Of a DNA stretch of 13,229 bases, positions 1 through 6,818 are shown piece after piece; the stretch's first letter is position 1; every line of letters starts with the position of its first letter. The stretch spans positions 1 through 13,229 of the forward strand of contig JAEXXW010000688.1 in assembly GCA_023405565.1 (NCBI GenBank), given 5' to 3'. Below the pieces are notes generated by a model. The model had not been told where the DNA came from. It made no database searches and saw only the letters and a list, made by a program, of their open reading frames with translations. The DNA is from Pseudomonadota bacterium. GTDB lineage: Bacteria; Pseudomonadota; Alphaproteobacteria; Rhizobiales; Xanthobacteraceae. Position numbers and translations under genes: made by a program.

Positions 1-472
1 CGAGCTGGCGCTGTTCGCCGTAAGACAGGTCCTTCACCGGGATGTCGGTGCGGTGATGCATCTGTGCGGCGTTGAGCGCCTTGGTGATGCGCACGTTTTC
101 GGTCTCGCTTGTGTCGGGCGATCCGAACAATGAAAATTTCCTGGGTGAGAGTCCGCGTACGGCCAGCACCATGTTGTCCTTCACCGACAATGTTGGAAAC
201 AGGTTGGTGATCTGGAAGGTACGGGAGATGCCGAGTGCAGCGCGGCGATGCGGCGGCAGCTTGGTGATATTCTTGCCCTCGAAAATAATCGTTCCTGCGG
301 TCGGCGGAATGACGCCGGTGATCGCATTGAACAAGGTCGTCTTGCCTGCGCCATTGGGGCCGATGATCGCGCGGCGTTGTCCGCGCGGCACGGTGAGGCT
401 GACGCCATCGACCGCGCGCAGCGCGTCAAAGGCGACGACAACATCGGTGAGGGTGAGAATGGTTTCAGTCAC
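1..472 (-). CDS. ABC importer ATP-binding subunit, LivG-like (partial, C-terminus outside window)
   Basis: Cytoplasmic ATPase of a branched-chain-amino-acid-type (HAAT) ABC importer; it would power uptake of the ligand caught by the binding protein encoded just upstream. Translation from a GTG at 470-472 gives 157 residues before the window ends. Walker A is GPNGAGKTT at residues 38-46, the Q-loop glutamine is Q87 in RTFQ, and the ABC signature LSYGEQRQL lies at 149-157, so Walker B and the rest are missing only because the window stops. The GTG is chosen because an in-frame TAA lies two codons upstream and the protein then starts at the usual LivG position. The Shine-Dalgarno is weak. The gene starts 62 nt after the binding-protein stop, across a strong hairpin. 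The second ATPase (LivF type) is expected beyond position 1. The family is certain; amino acids need not be the substrate. Confidence 0.93.
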   Translation of the reverse strand, partial: MTETILTLTDVVVAFDALRAVDGVSLTVPRGQRRAIIGPNGAGKTTLFNAITGVIPPTAGTIIFEGKNITKLPPHRRAALGISRTFQITNLFPTLSVKDNMVLAVRGLSPRKFSLFGSPDTSETENVRITKALNAAQMHHRTDIPVKDLSYGEQRQL

Positions 473-493
473 GAATTATCCAGGCGCGTTGTG

Positions 494-525
494 AGAGGCG
501 CGGCGGCATCGCCGCGCCTCTTTTT
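494..525. other. Strong intergenic stem-loop between binding-protein and ATPase genes
   Basis: A perfect 12-bp inverted repeat (AGAGGCGCGGCG at 494-505, loop GCAT, its complement at 510-521) sits between the two minus-strand genes. It is followed by Ts (521-525) only when read on the plus strand. In the direction of the operon it has no U-tract. It therefore looks more like an mRNA 3'-end-stabilising or attenuating hairpin after the binding-protein cistron, or a stop for antisense transcripts, than an operon terminator. Confidence 0.7.
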
Positions 526-534
526 GTACGGCGC

Positions 535-1794
535 TCAGCCTTTCTTGATTCCCTGGAAGTTGCGGGAATAGGGCGGCTGCTTCAGGTAGGTCGCCGGATC
601 GTATTTCCAGAACTGCGAAACATTCGCGTAGGTCTCGACCGGGACGTTCCAGTATTTGCCATCCGGACGCTTCACCGTCTTGCGGATGTATACGTCATAG
701 ATCGGGTTGCCGTATTCATCGAGCTTGACGGTCTTGCCGAGCGGCGAGCCAGTCAGGTCGGTCTTGAGCACGGTGTCGATGAAGGCCTCGCGATTGTCGA
801 TCTTGCCGCCCATCGCCTTCATGGCTTCCGTCACCCACATGGCCCCCGAATACATCGAGAAGCCATAGAGCGAAGGCACTTTCTGATACTTCGCCGTGTA
901 GTCCTCGACGAATTTCTTGGTGATCGGATTGTCCGAGCCTTCGGCGAAATGCGCCGGCGACACGATGCCTTCGCATTCGTCGCCGAGCGTGCGGATCACC
1001 GACTGGTCGGTGGCGTTCATGGCGCCGAGCAGCGGGATTTTGCCCTTCAGGCCGAAGCTCGCATATTGCTGGATGAAGCGCGTGGCGTCGGCACCGGTTT
1101 CCATCGCGAAGATGGCATCCACCTTCATGTTGGCGAGCTGGCCGAGATAGGGGCTGAAATCGGCGGTGTTCAGCGGGTGCCAGAATTGCTGCACGATCTC
1201 GCCGCCGCCTTCGGTGAAGACCTGGGCGAGGCCGCCGCATTGCTCATGGCCGAAGGTGTAGTCCTGGCTGACGGTCGCGATCTTCTTGTAGCCCTGCTTT
1301 AGCGCCCAGTCGCCGAGTGGATGGGTGAAGGCGCTGGCGGAATAGCCGGCGACGCGCACGACATTCTTGATGCGCTGGCGCTGGGTGAGATCGTCGGCGG
1401 CGATGATCGGAATGAAATACGGAGTACCGGTGCCCTTGACGTAGTTGGCAACGGCAAGACCGGTGTTGGCGAGCAGGTTGCCGATCAGCCAATGCACGTT
1501 GTTCTGCTCGACAAGGCGGCGCGCTTTCTGCAGCGAGGTGTCGGGGTTCGATGCATCGTCCTCGATGATGAGTTCGATCTTGCGGCCGGCAACCTGATTG
1601 TCGATCGAGTCGAAGAAGAATTGCGTGCCTTCCACCATTTCGCGTCCGCCCGAGGCGACAACGCCGGTGAGCGGCGCCAGCAGGCCGACCTTGATCGGGC
1701 CTTCCTGCGCCAGCGCCTGATTCCACGGTCCGACGCCAATGCCCGCCGATGCGAGTGTGAGGCCGGTGGTTTTCAAAAACTGACGTCTATCCAT
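535..1794 (-). CDS. ABC transporter substrate-binding protein (Peripla_BP_6 / LivJ-like), Tat-exported
   Basis: Periplasmic ligand-binding protein of the HAAT importer, 419 residues. The N-terminus carries a twin-arginine signal: RRQFLK at residues 3-8, a hydrophobic stretch (about 9-24) and an ALA-Q cleavage site near residue 29. Mature strand one reads IKVGLLAPLTG, the usual opening of type I branched-chain amino-acid-like binding folds. Export by Tat suggests folding before export. The start has a good Shine-Dalgarno (AAGGA, 7 nt upstream). The gene begins 24 nt after the LivM-like stop and is followed by a strong hairpin. Its place in an operon of hydrolases suggests that the ligand is the substrate of those enzymes rather than leucine or valine; amides, urea-type compounds and aromatic acids are all known ligands of this family. 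The substrate is not determined. Confidence 0.95.
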   Translation of the reverse strand: MDRRQFLKTTGLTLASAGIGVGPWNQALAQEGPIKVGLLAPLTGVVASGGREMVEGTQFFFDSIDNQVAGRKIELIIEDDASNPDTSLQKARRLVEQNNVHWLIGNLLANTGLAVANYVKGTGTPYFIPIIAADDLTQRQRIKNVVRVAGYSASAFTHPLGDWALKQGYKKIATVSQDYTFGHEQCGGLAQVFTEGGGEIVQQFWHPLNTADFSPYLGQLANMKVDAIFAMETGADATRFIQQYASFGLKGKIPLLGAMNATDQSVIRTLGDECEGIVSPAHFAEGSDNPITKKFVEDYTAKYQKVPSLYGFSMYSGAMWVTEAMKAMGGKIDNREAFIDTVLKTDLTGSPLGKTVKLDEYGNPIYDVYIRKTVKRPDGKYWNVPVETYANVSQFWKYDPATYLKQPPYSRNFQGIKKG

Positions 1795-1818
1795 AGCAAT
1801 GTCCTTTTCAATGAGGGC

Positions 1819-2772
1819 TTAGGATTTTGCAGTGCTGTGAGGCTTGGAGCCCCTTACGCGTTCGAGAAGGATGCGCACTTTCCCGACAAGTCCCTCCGGC
1901 GCGAGAATCATGATCAGGATGAAGGTGACGCCGAGCACCGTTTGCCAGCGCTCGGTATGGGACGAGACGATATTTTCCAGCGTGATGATGGCGGCGGCGC
2001 CGACGAAGGAGCCGAACAGCGTGCCGACACCGCCAACGATGGTCATCAGCAATCCTTCGACCGATTGTGTCAGTGCGACCGTCGAAGGACTGACGAAATT
2101 GTTGAAGAAGGCGTAGATGCCGCCGGCGACACCGGCGAAGAAGCCGGAGACCGTGAAGCCGATGAACAGGTGCAGCGGCACGTTGTAGCCAAGGCTGCGC
2201 ATGCGGCTTTCGCTGTCGCGGATGCCGCGCAGCGTCAGGCCGAAGGGCGAGCGCACAAAGCGCCAGATGCCGAAGGCGAGCACTGCGGTTGCCGCGAGCA
2301 CGGCCCAGTAGAACGAGCGGTGGTCGTAGAGGATTTGCGGACGGATATCGCCGCGCAAGCCATTCTCGCCGCCCGTCACCTGCGTCCAGCGCAGGCAGAT
2401 GCCCCACACGATCATGCCGAGCGCCAGTGTCAGCAGAAGGAAGTATACGCCGGAGGTCCGCACCGCGAGCAGGGCAAACACAGCCGCGACGATCGTGGCC
2501 GCGAGAATGCCGAGGCCGAGCGCCAGCACCGGCGAGACGCCGTTCGACACCATGTAGATGACGGCATAGGTCGAGACGCCGAAGATCGCGCCATGGCCGA
2601 GCGATGTGCGGCCCGCAAAACCGGCGAGGATGTCGATCGACATGGCAAGGATGCCGAAGATCAGGACTTCGGTCGCAAGGCCAACCTGGTAGTTGGACAG
2701 GCCGAATGGCAGCAGCGCCGCGGCGATGACGGTGATCAATCCGATCGTCAGTGTCCGGGTGGTTTGCGTCAT
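1819..2772 (-). CDS. Branched-chain-type ABC transporter permease, LivM-like
   Basis: Inner-membrane permease of the HAAT importer, 317 residues and mostly hydrophobic helices. The family motif around GFAGRTSLGHGAIFGVSTY (residues 51-69) is present, and the C-terminal part has the conserved LAPEGLVG ending. Its ATG overlaps the stop of the LivH-like gene in an ATGA (2769-2772), indicating translational coupling of the two permeases. It pairs with the LivH-like subunit to form the translocation pore and contacts the ATPase subunits. Length is normal for the family and there is no sign of damage. Substrate specificity cannot be read from the permease. Confidence 0.95.
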   Translation of the reverse strand: MTQTTRTLTIGLITVIAAALLPFGLSNYQVGLATEVLIFGILAMSIDILAGFAGRTSLGHGAIFGVSTYAVIYMVSNGVSPVLALGLGILAATIVAAVFALLAVRTSGVYFLLLTLALGMIVWGICLRWTQVTGGENGLRGDIRPQILYDHRSFYWAVLAATAVLAFGIWRFVRSPFGLTLRGIRDSESRMRSLGYNVPLHLFIGFTVSGFFAGVAGGIYAFFNNFVSPSTVALTQSVEGLLMTIVGGVGTLFGSFVGAAAIITLENIVSSHTERWQTVLGVTFILIMILAPEGLVGKVRILLERVRGSKPHSTAKS

Positions 2773-3620
2773 GTTGCTTTCCCGAACAGGCCGAGCGGAC
2801 GGAAGGCGAGCAGCACAGCCATCGGTCCGAAGATCACGAAATAGGCGAGTTCGGGGAACATCACCTGCCCGAACGTATTGAGGATGCCGACAAGGAGGCT
2901 GCCGACGGCGACACCGAGCAGGCTGCCGCGTCCGCCGATGATGACGATCGCGAGACTGAAGACGAGGATTTCCGCGTCGGCGGAAGGATAGAGCGACAGG
3001 AACGCGCCACCCATCAATCCGCCAAGGCCAGCCAGCGCCGAACCGAGCAGGAAGGTGATGAGGAAGACGAGGCGGATATTGACGCCGGAGGCTTCGACCA
3101 TCTCGGCGTCATCGACACCGGCGCGGATCAATGCGCCGAGCCGCGTCTTCTGCAGCAGCAGCCACAGGAGAATGAACAGCAGGATGCCGACGACCAGAAC
3201 GAACAGCCGGTATTTCGGATAGAAGATGCCGAACACATTGACCGCGCCGCGCAGGGCCTCCGGGATCGGCACGGTGAAGCTGTCGCCGCCCCAGATCACC
3301 AGCGCCATGTCGTTCAGCACGAAGGCGAAGCCGAGTGTCAGCAGCACCTGCCGCAATTCGTGTCCGCGCACGAAGCGCAGCAGGCCCTGATCGAGGATGA
3401 AGCCGATGAAAGCGACACCCGCCATCGCGCAGACGCCGCCGAGGAAGAAGCTGCCGCTCTTGATGCCGACCGTATAGCCAATATAGCCGCCGATCAGATA
3501 CATAGCGCCGTGGGCGAGATTGACGATGCGGAGCAGGCCGAAGATCAGCGTGAATCCGCTCGCCACCACGAACAGCAGTGCGGCAAAGGTCAGTCCGTTG
3601 AGGATCTGAAAGGTGTTCAT
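2769..3620 (-). CDS. Branched-chain-type ABC transporter permease, LivH-like
   Basis: Partner permease of the importer, 283 residues with about eight hydrophobic segments. The family signature RIVNLAHGAMYLIGGYIGY occupies residues 31-49. A second conserved Gly-rich stretch, GGRGSLLGVAVGS, lies in the C-terminal third, and the protein ends PLGLFGKAT as LivH proteins commonly do. The gene starts 14 nt after the stop of the first NodB-fold hydrolase gene, so catabolic and transport genes are contiguous. The Shine-Dalgarno is modest (AGAGG almost abutting the ATG), and coupling to upstream translation is likely. The next gene overlaps by 4 nt. Confidence 0.95.
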   Translation of the reverse strand: MNTFQILNGLTFAALLFVVASGFTLIFGLLRIVNLAHGAMYLIGGYIGYTVGIKSGSFFLGGVCAMAGVAFIGFILDQGLLRFVRGHELRQVLLTLGFAFVLNDMALVIWGGDSFTVPIPEALRGAVNVFGIFYPKYRLFVLVVGILLFILLWLLLQKTRLGALIRAGVDDAEMVEASGVNIRLVFLITFLLGSALAGLGGLMGGAFLSLYPSADAEILVFSLAIVIIGGRGSLLGVAVGSLLVGILNTFGQVMFPELAYFVIFGPMAVLLAFRPLGLFGKAT

Positions 3621-3634
3621 CCTCTAATCGTCTT

Positions 3635-4513
3635 TCAGGGCGCCTTTGGGCCGTTGGCAATGAACCAGTCGTAGATCTCGCCGCCGGTCATGAAGGCTAC
3701 GTCTGGCTTGCTGCGGATCTTTTCGAAGATCTTGCGGAAATATTTCAGCCGGTGCGGCGCGCCCATGATGTAGGGATGCAGCACGATGGCCATGACGCGT
3801 GCCGAGTCCTCGGCATCCTCATAGATCTGTTCGAACTGATCGATGGCGCGCTCGTAATATTCCGATGCCTTGTGATGCTGGATCAGCATCATTGCGACGT
3901 CGTTGCATTCCTGCGTGTAGGGAATGTTGACGATCGGCGTCGCGCGCGTCTTCAACCAGACGGGCTGATCGTCCAGCACCCAGTCGGCGACATAATCGTA
4001 ACCTTCCTCTTTCAGGATATCCGGTGTTTCCCAGGTCTCGGTCAGGCCTGGCCCGAGCCATCCGCGCGGCGGCTTGCCACAGACCTTGGCGATGGCCGCA
4101 TTGGTCTTCTTGATGTCCTCGCGCTCGTTCTCGACCTTCTGCATGTTGCGCTGGGTGAAGCCGTGACCCATGAATTCCCAGTTGCGCTCGATGGCCGCAT
4201 CGACAATCGCTGGATAGGCCTCGATGGCGCTGCCGTTGATGGCAAGCGCGGCCGGCAGCTTGTAATCGTCAAAGACTTTCAGGATACGCCAAAAGCCGAC
4301 GCGGTTGCCGTATTCGTGCCAGCACCAGTTTGGAATATCCGGCGTCGGCGAACCGCCAGCAGGCGGTGTCAGCACCGTGCGCGGCATGGTCTGTCTTGCG
4401 TCCCATTCCTCGACATTAACGATGACCCACACGGCCATACGCGCGCCATTCGGCAGCTTTAGTTGCGGACGCTGGCTGATGGCGGAGTAGGAAAGACGTT
4501 CGTTCGGCAGCAT
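3635..4513 (-). CDS. NodB-fold (polysaccharide deacetylase family) hydrolase, PuuE/cyclic-imidase-like, copy 1
   Basis: 292-residue cytosolic protein with no signal peptide, so probably not a cell-wall deacetylase. It matches the branch of the polysaccharide deacetylase family that includes the allantoinase PuuE and bacterial cyclic imide hydrolases, which open cyclic C-N bonds. Visible landmarks are VNVEEW (32-37), PNWCWHEYG (61-69), WEFMGH (112-117), GWLGPGLT (151-158), DWVLDD (177-182), PYTQECND (198-205), IQHH (211-214) and LHPYIMG (245-251). The classical NodB metal triad (Asp-Asp plus His-x3-His) is not obvious: the usual TFDD position reads VEEW and only one His follows MGH. The start follows the FAH-family gene by 4 nt, with a GGAG Shine-Dalgarno inside that gene's end. 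It is a paralogue of the protein encoded at 5219-6121. The substrate is inferred only. Confidence 0.85.
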   Translation of the reverse strand: MLPNERLSYSAISQRPQLKLPNGARMAVWVIVNVEEWDARQTMPRTVLTPPAGGSPTPDIPNWCWHEYGNRVGFWRILKVFDDYKLPAALAINGSAIEAYPAIVDAAIERNWEFMGHGFTQRNMQKVENEREDIKKTNAAIAKVCGKPPRGWLGPGLTETWETPDILKEEGYDYVADWVLDDQPVWLKTRATPIVNIPYTQECNDVAMMLIQHHKASEYYERAIDQFEQIYEDAEDSARVMAIVLHPYIMGAPHRLKYFRKIFEKIRSKPDVAFMTGGEIYDWFIANGPKAP

Positions 4514-4517
4514 GATG

Positions 4518-5222
4518 TCAGTTCTCCGGAGCCGCGATCGTGATCGTCAGCGGCTTCAGCCCTTCGATTGTAACAACGATTTCGTCGCCGGGAACAACGG
4601 CGCCGACACCCGCGGGTGTGCCGGTGAAAATCAGATCGCCAACGCCCAGCGTCACCTGCCGCGACAATTGCGCGATGATTTCCGGCACATTCCAGATCAT
4701 CTGCGCAAGCTCGCCACGCTGGCGCTCGGCGCCGTTCACCGCAAGCGTGATTGCGCCGCTGGTGCGATGGCCGCCACTCATGACCGGCGTGATGATGCCG
4801 CACGGCGCGGATGCATCGAAGCTCTTGCCGATCTCCCAGGGCAGACGCATGTCGCGCGCATCGCGCTGGCGATCGCGCCGCGTGAGATCGATGCCGGCGG
4901 CATAGCCGAAGACATGGTCGAGCGCATTGTCGACAGCGATCTCCCGCCCCGGCTTGCCGATGGCGAGCACGAGTTCGCCCTCGAACTGGAAGTCCGAGGT
5001 GAGCGGCGGATAGGGAACGGTGTCGCCATCCTGCACGATGGAATCGCGCGGCTTCTGGAAGAAGAAGGGCGGGTCGCGCTCGTCCGCTTCCTTCATCTCG
5101 CGGATATGGTCGACATAGTTACGGCCGACGCAATAGATGCGGCGGACCGGAAACACACCGCCACCGAGGACAGGCACAGTCGTCTCGTCTACGGCCGGAA
5201 GCACACGCTGCGCAATGCTCAT
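4518..5222 (-). CDS. Fumarylacetoacetate hydrolase (FAH) family protein
   Basis: 234-residue single-domain FAH-family enzyme. This superfamily uses a divalent metal to cleave or decarboxylate oxo-acids: fumarylpyruvate and acylpyruvate hydrolases, oxaloacetate decarboxylases, or hydratases. Expected elements are all visible: YCVGRNYVDHI (30-40) with the catalytic-position H39, KPRDSI (57-62), metal ligands E81 and E83 in FEGELV and D112 in AGIDLTRRD, GKSFD (132-136) and the C-terminal GDLIFTGTPAGVG (195-207). It is wedged between two paralogous NodB-fold hydrolase genes. It overlaps the upstream one by ATGA (5219-5222) and lies 4 nt before the downstream one. In this operon it may process a dicarboxylic or oxo-acid product of the earlier steps, but family membership does not fix the reaction. 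Confidence 0.92.
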   Translation of the reverse strand: MSIAQRVLPAVDETTVPVLGGGVFPVRRIYCVGRNYVDHIREMKEADERDPPFFFQKPRDSIVQDGDTVPYPPLTSDFQFEGELVLAIGKPGREIAVDNALDHVFGYAAGIDLTRRDRQRDARDMRLPWEIGKSFDASAPCGIITPVMSGGHRTSGAITLAVNGAERQRGELAQMIWNVPEIIAQLSRQVTLGVGDLIFTGTPAGVGAVVPGDEIVVTIEGLKPLTITIAAPEN

Positions 5223-6121
5223 TCCGCAGCTCCGAATTTCACGTTCGCGGCCTTGGTGTACCAGTCAAGGATCTGCGCGCCGTTCCAGTGCAGCACGCCG
5301 TCGAACTTGGCGACGTAATCGTAGATCGCTTCCAGCGGCTTGATGCGGAAAGGCTGGCCGCTGATGTAGGGATGGATCGCGATCGACACGAACTTCGCGC
5401 GCTCAGCGCTCTCCTCGTACAAGCGGTCGAAGCTTTCGACGAAGCGCTTGTAAAGATGATCGCTCTCGTGATGCTGGATGATCATCATCGGGATGTCGTT
5501 CAGCTCGGCCGTGTAAGGCAGCGTGACCAGCGGTCCCTTCTTCGTGCGGATGATCGTCGGCTCGTCGTCATAGATCCAGTCGCCGATATATTTTACGCCC
5601 GCTTCGGCCAGCAGATCCGGCGTATCCAGCGTTTGCGTCAGGCCTGGTCCAAGCCAGCCGACCGGGCGCGTGCCGGTGAACTTCTCGATGATGTCCATCG
5701 ACTTGAAGATCATGCCGCGCTGATCCTCGACCTTGTGGATCGGGCCCTGGTCATAGGCATGGCCCATGAATTCCCAGCCGAGATCCTTCGCCTCCTGTGC
5801 GACGCGCGGATAATCCTCGCAGACGCGCGCGTTGATCGAGAGAGTCGGCTTGATGTTGTGGCGCTTGTAGAGATCGAAGAAGCGCCAGGCGCCGACGCGC
5901 ATGCCGTATTCGTGCCAGCTCCAGTTCGGAACGTCCGGCAGCATGGGCTGGCCGGTGGGGGCGGACAGCACCTGACGCGCCATCGGCCGGTTGATATCCC
6001 ACACCTCGAAATTGACGATGGTCCAGACGACGATGCGCGCCCCGCCCGGCAGTTTCAGCGGTGGACGATCGACAATCGCTGAAAAGTCGGCACGCTGGTT
6101 GGGAAGCATCGGATCGGACAT
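5219..6121 (-). CDS. NodB-fold (polysaccharide deacetylase family) hydrolase, PuuE/cyclic-imidase-like, copy 2
   Basis: 300-residue paralogue of the protein at 3635-4513, collinear throughout and sharing the same landmarks: VNFEVWD (36-42), PNWSWHEYG (65-73), WEFMGH (116-121), GWLGPGLT (155-162), DWIYDD (181-186), PYTAELND (202-209), IQHH (215-218) and HPYISG (250-255). The two differ in several candidate active-site neighbours (for example MGHGFTQ versus MGHAYDQ), so they may act on related but different substrates or as a hetero-oligomer. No signal peptide is seen. The start at 6121 has a GGGTGA Shine-Dalgarno; an internal ATG four codons in matches the start of copy 1. The 3' end overlaps the FAH-family gene by ATGA. 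Likely activity is hydrolysis of a cyclic amide, imide or ureide; confidence is in the family only. Confidence 0.86.
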   Translation of the reverse strand: MSDPMLPNQRADFSAIVDRPPLKLPGGARIVVWTIVNFEVWDINRPMARQVLSAPTGQPMLPDVPNWSWHEYGMRVGAWRFFDLYKRHNIKPTLSINARVCEDYPRVAQEAKDLGWEFMGHAYDQGPIHKVEDQRGMIFKSMDIIEKFTGTRPVGWLGPGLTQTLDTPDLLAEAGVKYIGDWIYDDEPTIIRTKKGPLVTLPYTAELNDIPMMIIQHHESDHLYKRFVESFDRLYEESAERAKFVSIAIHPYISGQPFRIKPLEAIYDYVAKFDGVLHWNGAQILDWYTKAANVKFGAAE

Positions 6122-6153
6122 GTCATTTCACCCGGCAGGATGTTGAGAAAGGT

Positions 6154-6807
6154 TCAGGCTCGTTTCTGGATCGGTGCGGCGGAGGCGCCGACGGCGGCCA
6201 ACGCTTCGTCGGTCGTCATCACCTGCCCGAAGGCGCGGCCTATGACCTTCAGCGCCGCATCGTGCAATTCGCGTCCGTCCATCGTGTCGACGCAGTCGGA
6301 CACGACGACGACCGCGAAATCGCGGCAGCAGGCGGCAGTCGATGTCGCCATCACGCAGGAATTGGTGTTCACGCCGGTGATCAGCACGGTGTTCACGCCA
6401 TGCGCGCGCAGCGACAATTCGAGGTCGGTGGCGGTGAAGCAATCGTAGCGCTTCTTGGCGTCGATGATGAAGTCGCGCTTGTCCAGAAGCGTCGGCATCA
6501 CCTCGCAGCCCGGCATGCCGAGAATATTATGCTGCAGCACATTCTTGCGCGGATTGTTCGGGTCCTCGCCGCGATGCTTCCATGCCGGGTTGAGGGAGAT
6601 TTCCGCTGAATCGCGATAGGTCGCGACGCAATGAAAGACCGGGATGCCGGCGGCGCGGGCCTGCTTGAACAGCTTTTCGTTCGCAGCGACCACGCGGGCG
6701 GCGGCCTCGGCCTCCAGCGGCATCGTTGCCACCGCGGGATCAAGATGCCCGCGATGCAGGTCGATCGCGACGATGCCGGCCTTCGGTGTCTTCACGCCCT
6801 GGATCAT
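6154..6807 (-). CDS. Isochorismatase-family cysteine hydrolase
   Basis: 217-residue cytosolic hydrolase of the isochorismatase-like (cysteine hydrolase) superfamily. Members include N-carbamoylsarcosine amidase, nicotinamidase, ureidoacrylate amidohydrolase (RutB) and maleamate amidohydrolase (NicF). The expected catalytic triad is in place: D16 in AIDLHRGH, K118 in AKKRYDCF, and C151 in TGVNTNSCV, which also has the conserved peptide before the cysteine. The start is supported by a strong GAGGAGG Shine-Dalgarno 7 nt upstream. It lies 11 nt after the alpha/beta hydrolase gene and 32 nt before the second NodB-fold gene. In context it probably hydrolyses a linear amide or carbamoyl intermediate, for example the half-amide from opening a cyclic imide. 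The exact substrate is unknown. Confidence 0.92.
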   Translation of the reverse strand: MIQGVKTPKAGIVAIDLHRGHLDPAVATMPLEAEAAARVVAANEKLFKQARAAGIPVFHCVATYRDSAEISLNPAWKHRGEDPNNPRKNVLQHNILGMPGCEVMPTLLDKRDFIIDAKKRYDCFTATDLELSLRAHGVNTVLITGVNTNSCVMATSTAACCRDFAVVVVSDCVDTMDGRELHDAALKVIGRAFGQVMTTDEALAAVGASAAPIQKRA

Positions 6808-6818
6808 AGCGCGCCTCC

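Noticed and set aside
494..525. Intrinsic terminator for the minus-strand operon
   Set aside because: The T-run is on the plus-strand side only; in the operon direction the stem is followed by TCACAACG, so normal termination is not expected.
1321..2844. 507-codon open frame on the plus strand, antisense to the binding-protein and LivM-like genes
   Set aside because: It spans two well-supported genes plus their spacer, and its product is a charge-rich (Asp/Glu/Arg/Ala) sequence without domains, typical of antisense mirrors of GC-rich genes.
2751..3674. 307-codon plus-strand open frame antisense to the LivH-like gene
   Set aside because: Same mirror effect: the product is almost all Asp, Glu, Gln, Arg, His and Ala, opposite hydrophobic membrane codons. 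The minus-strand permease is unmistakable.
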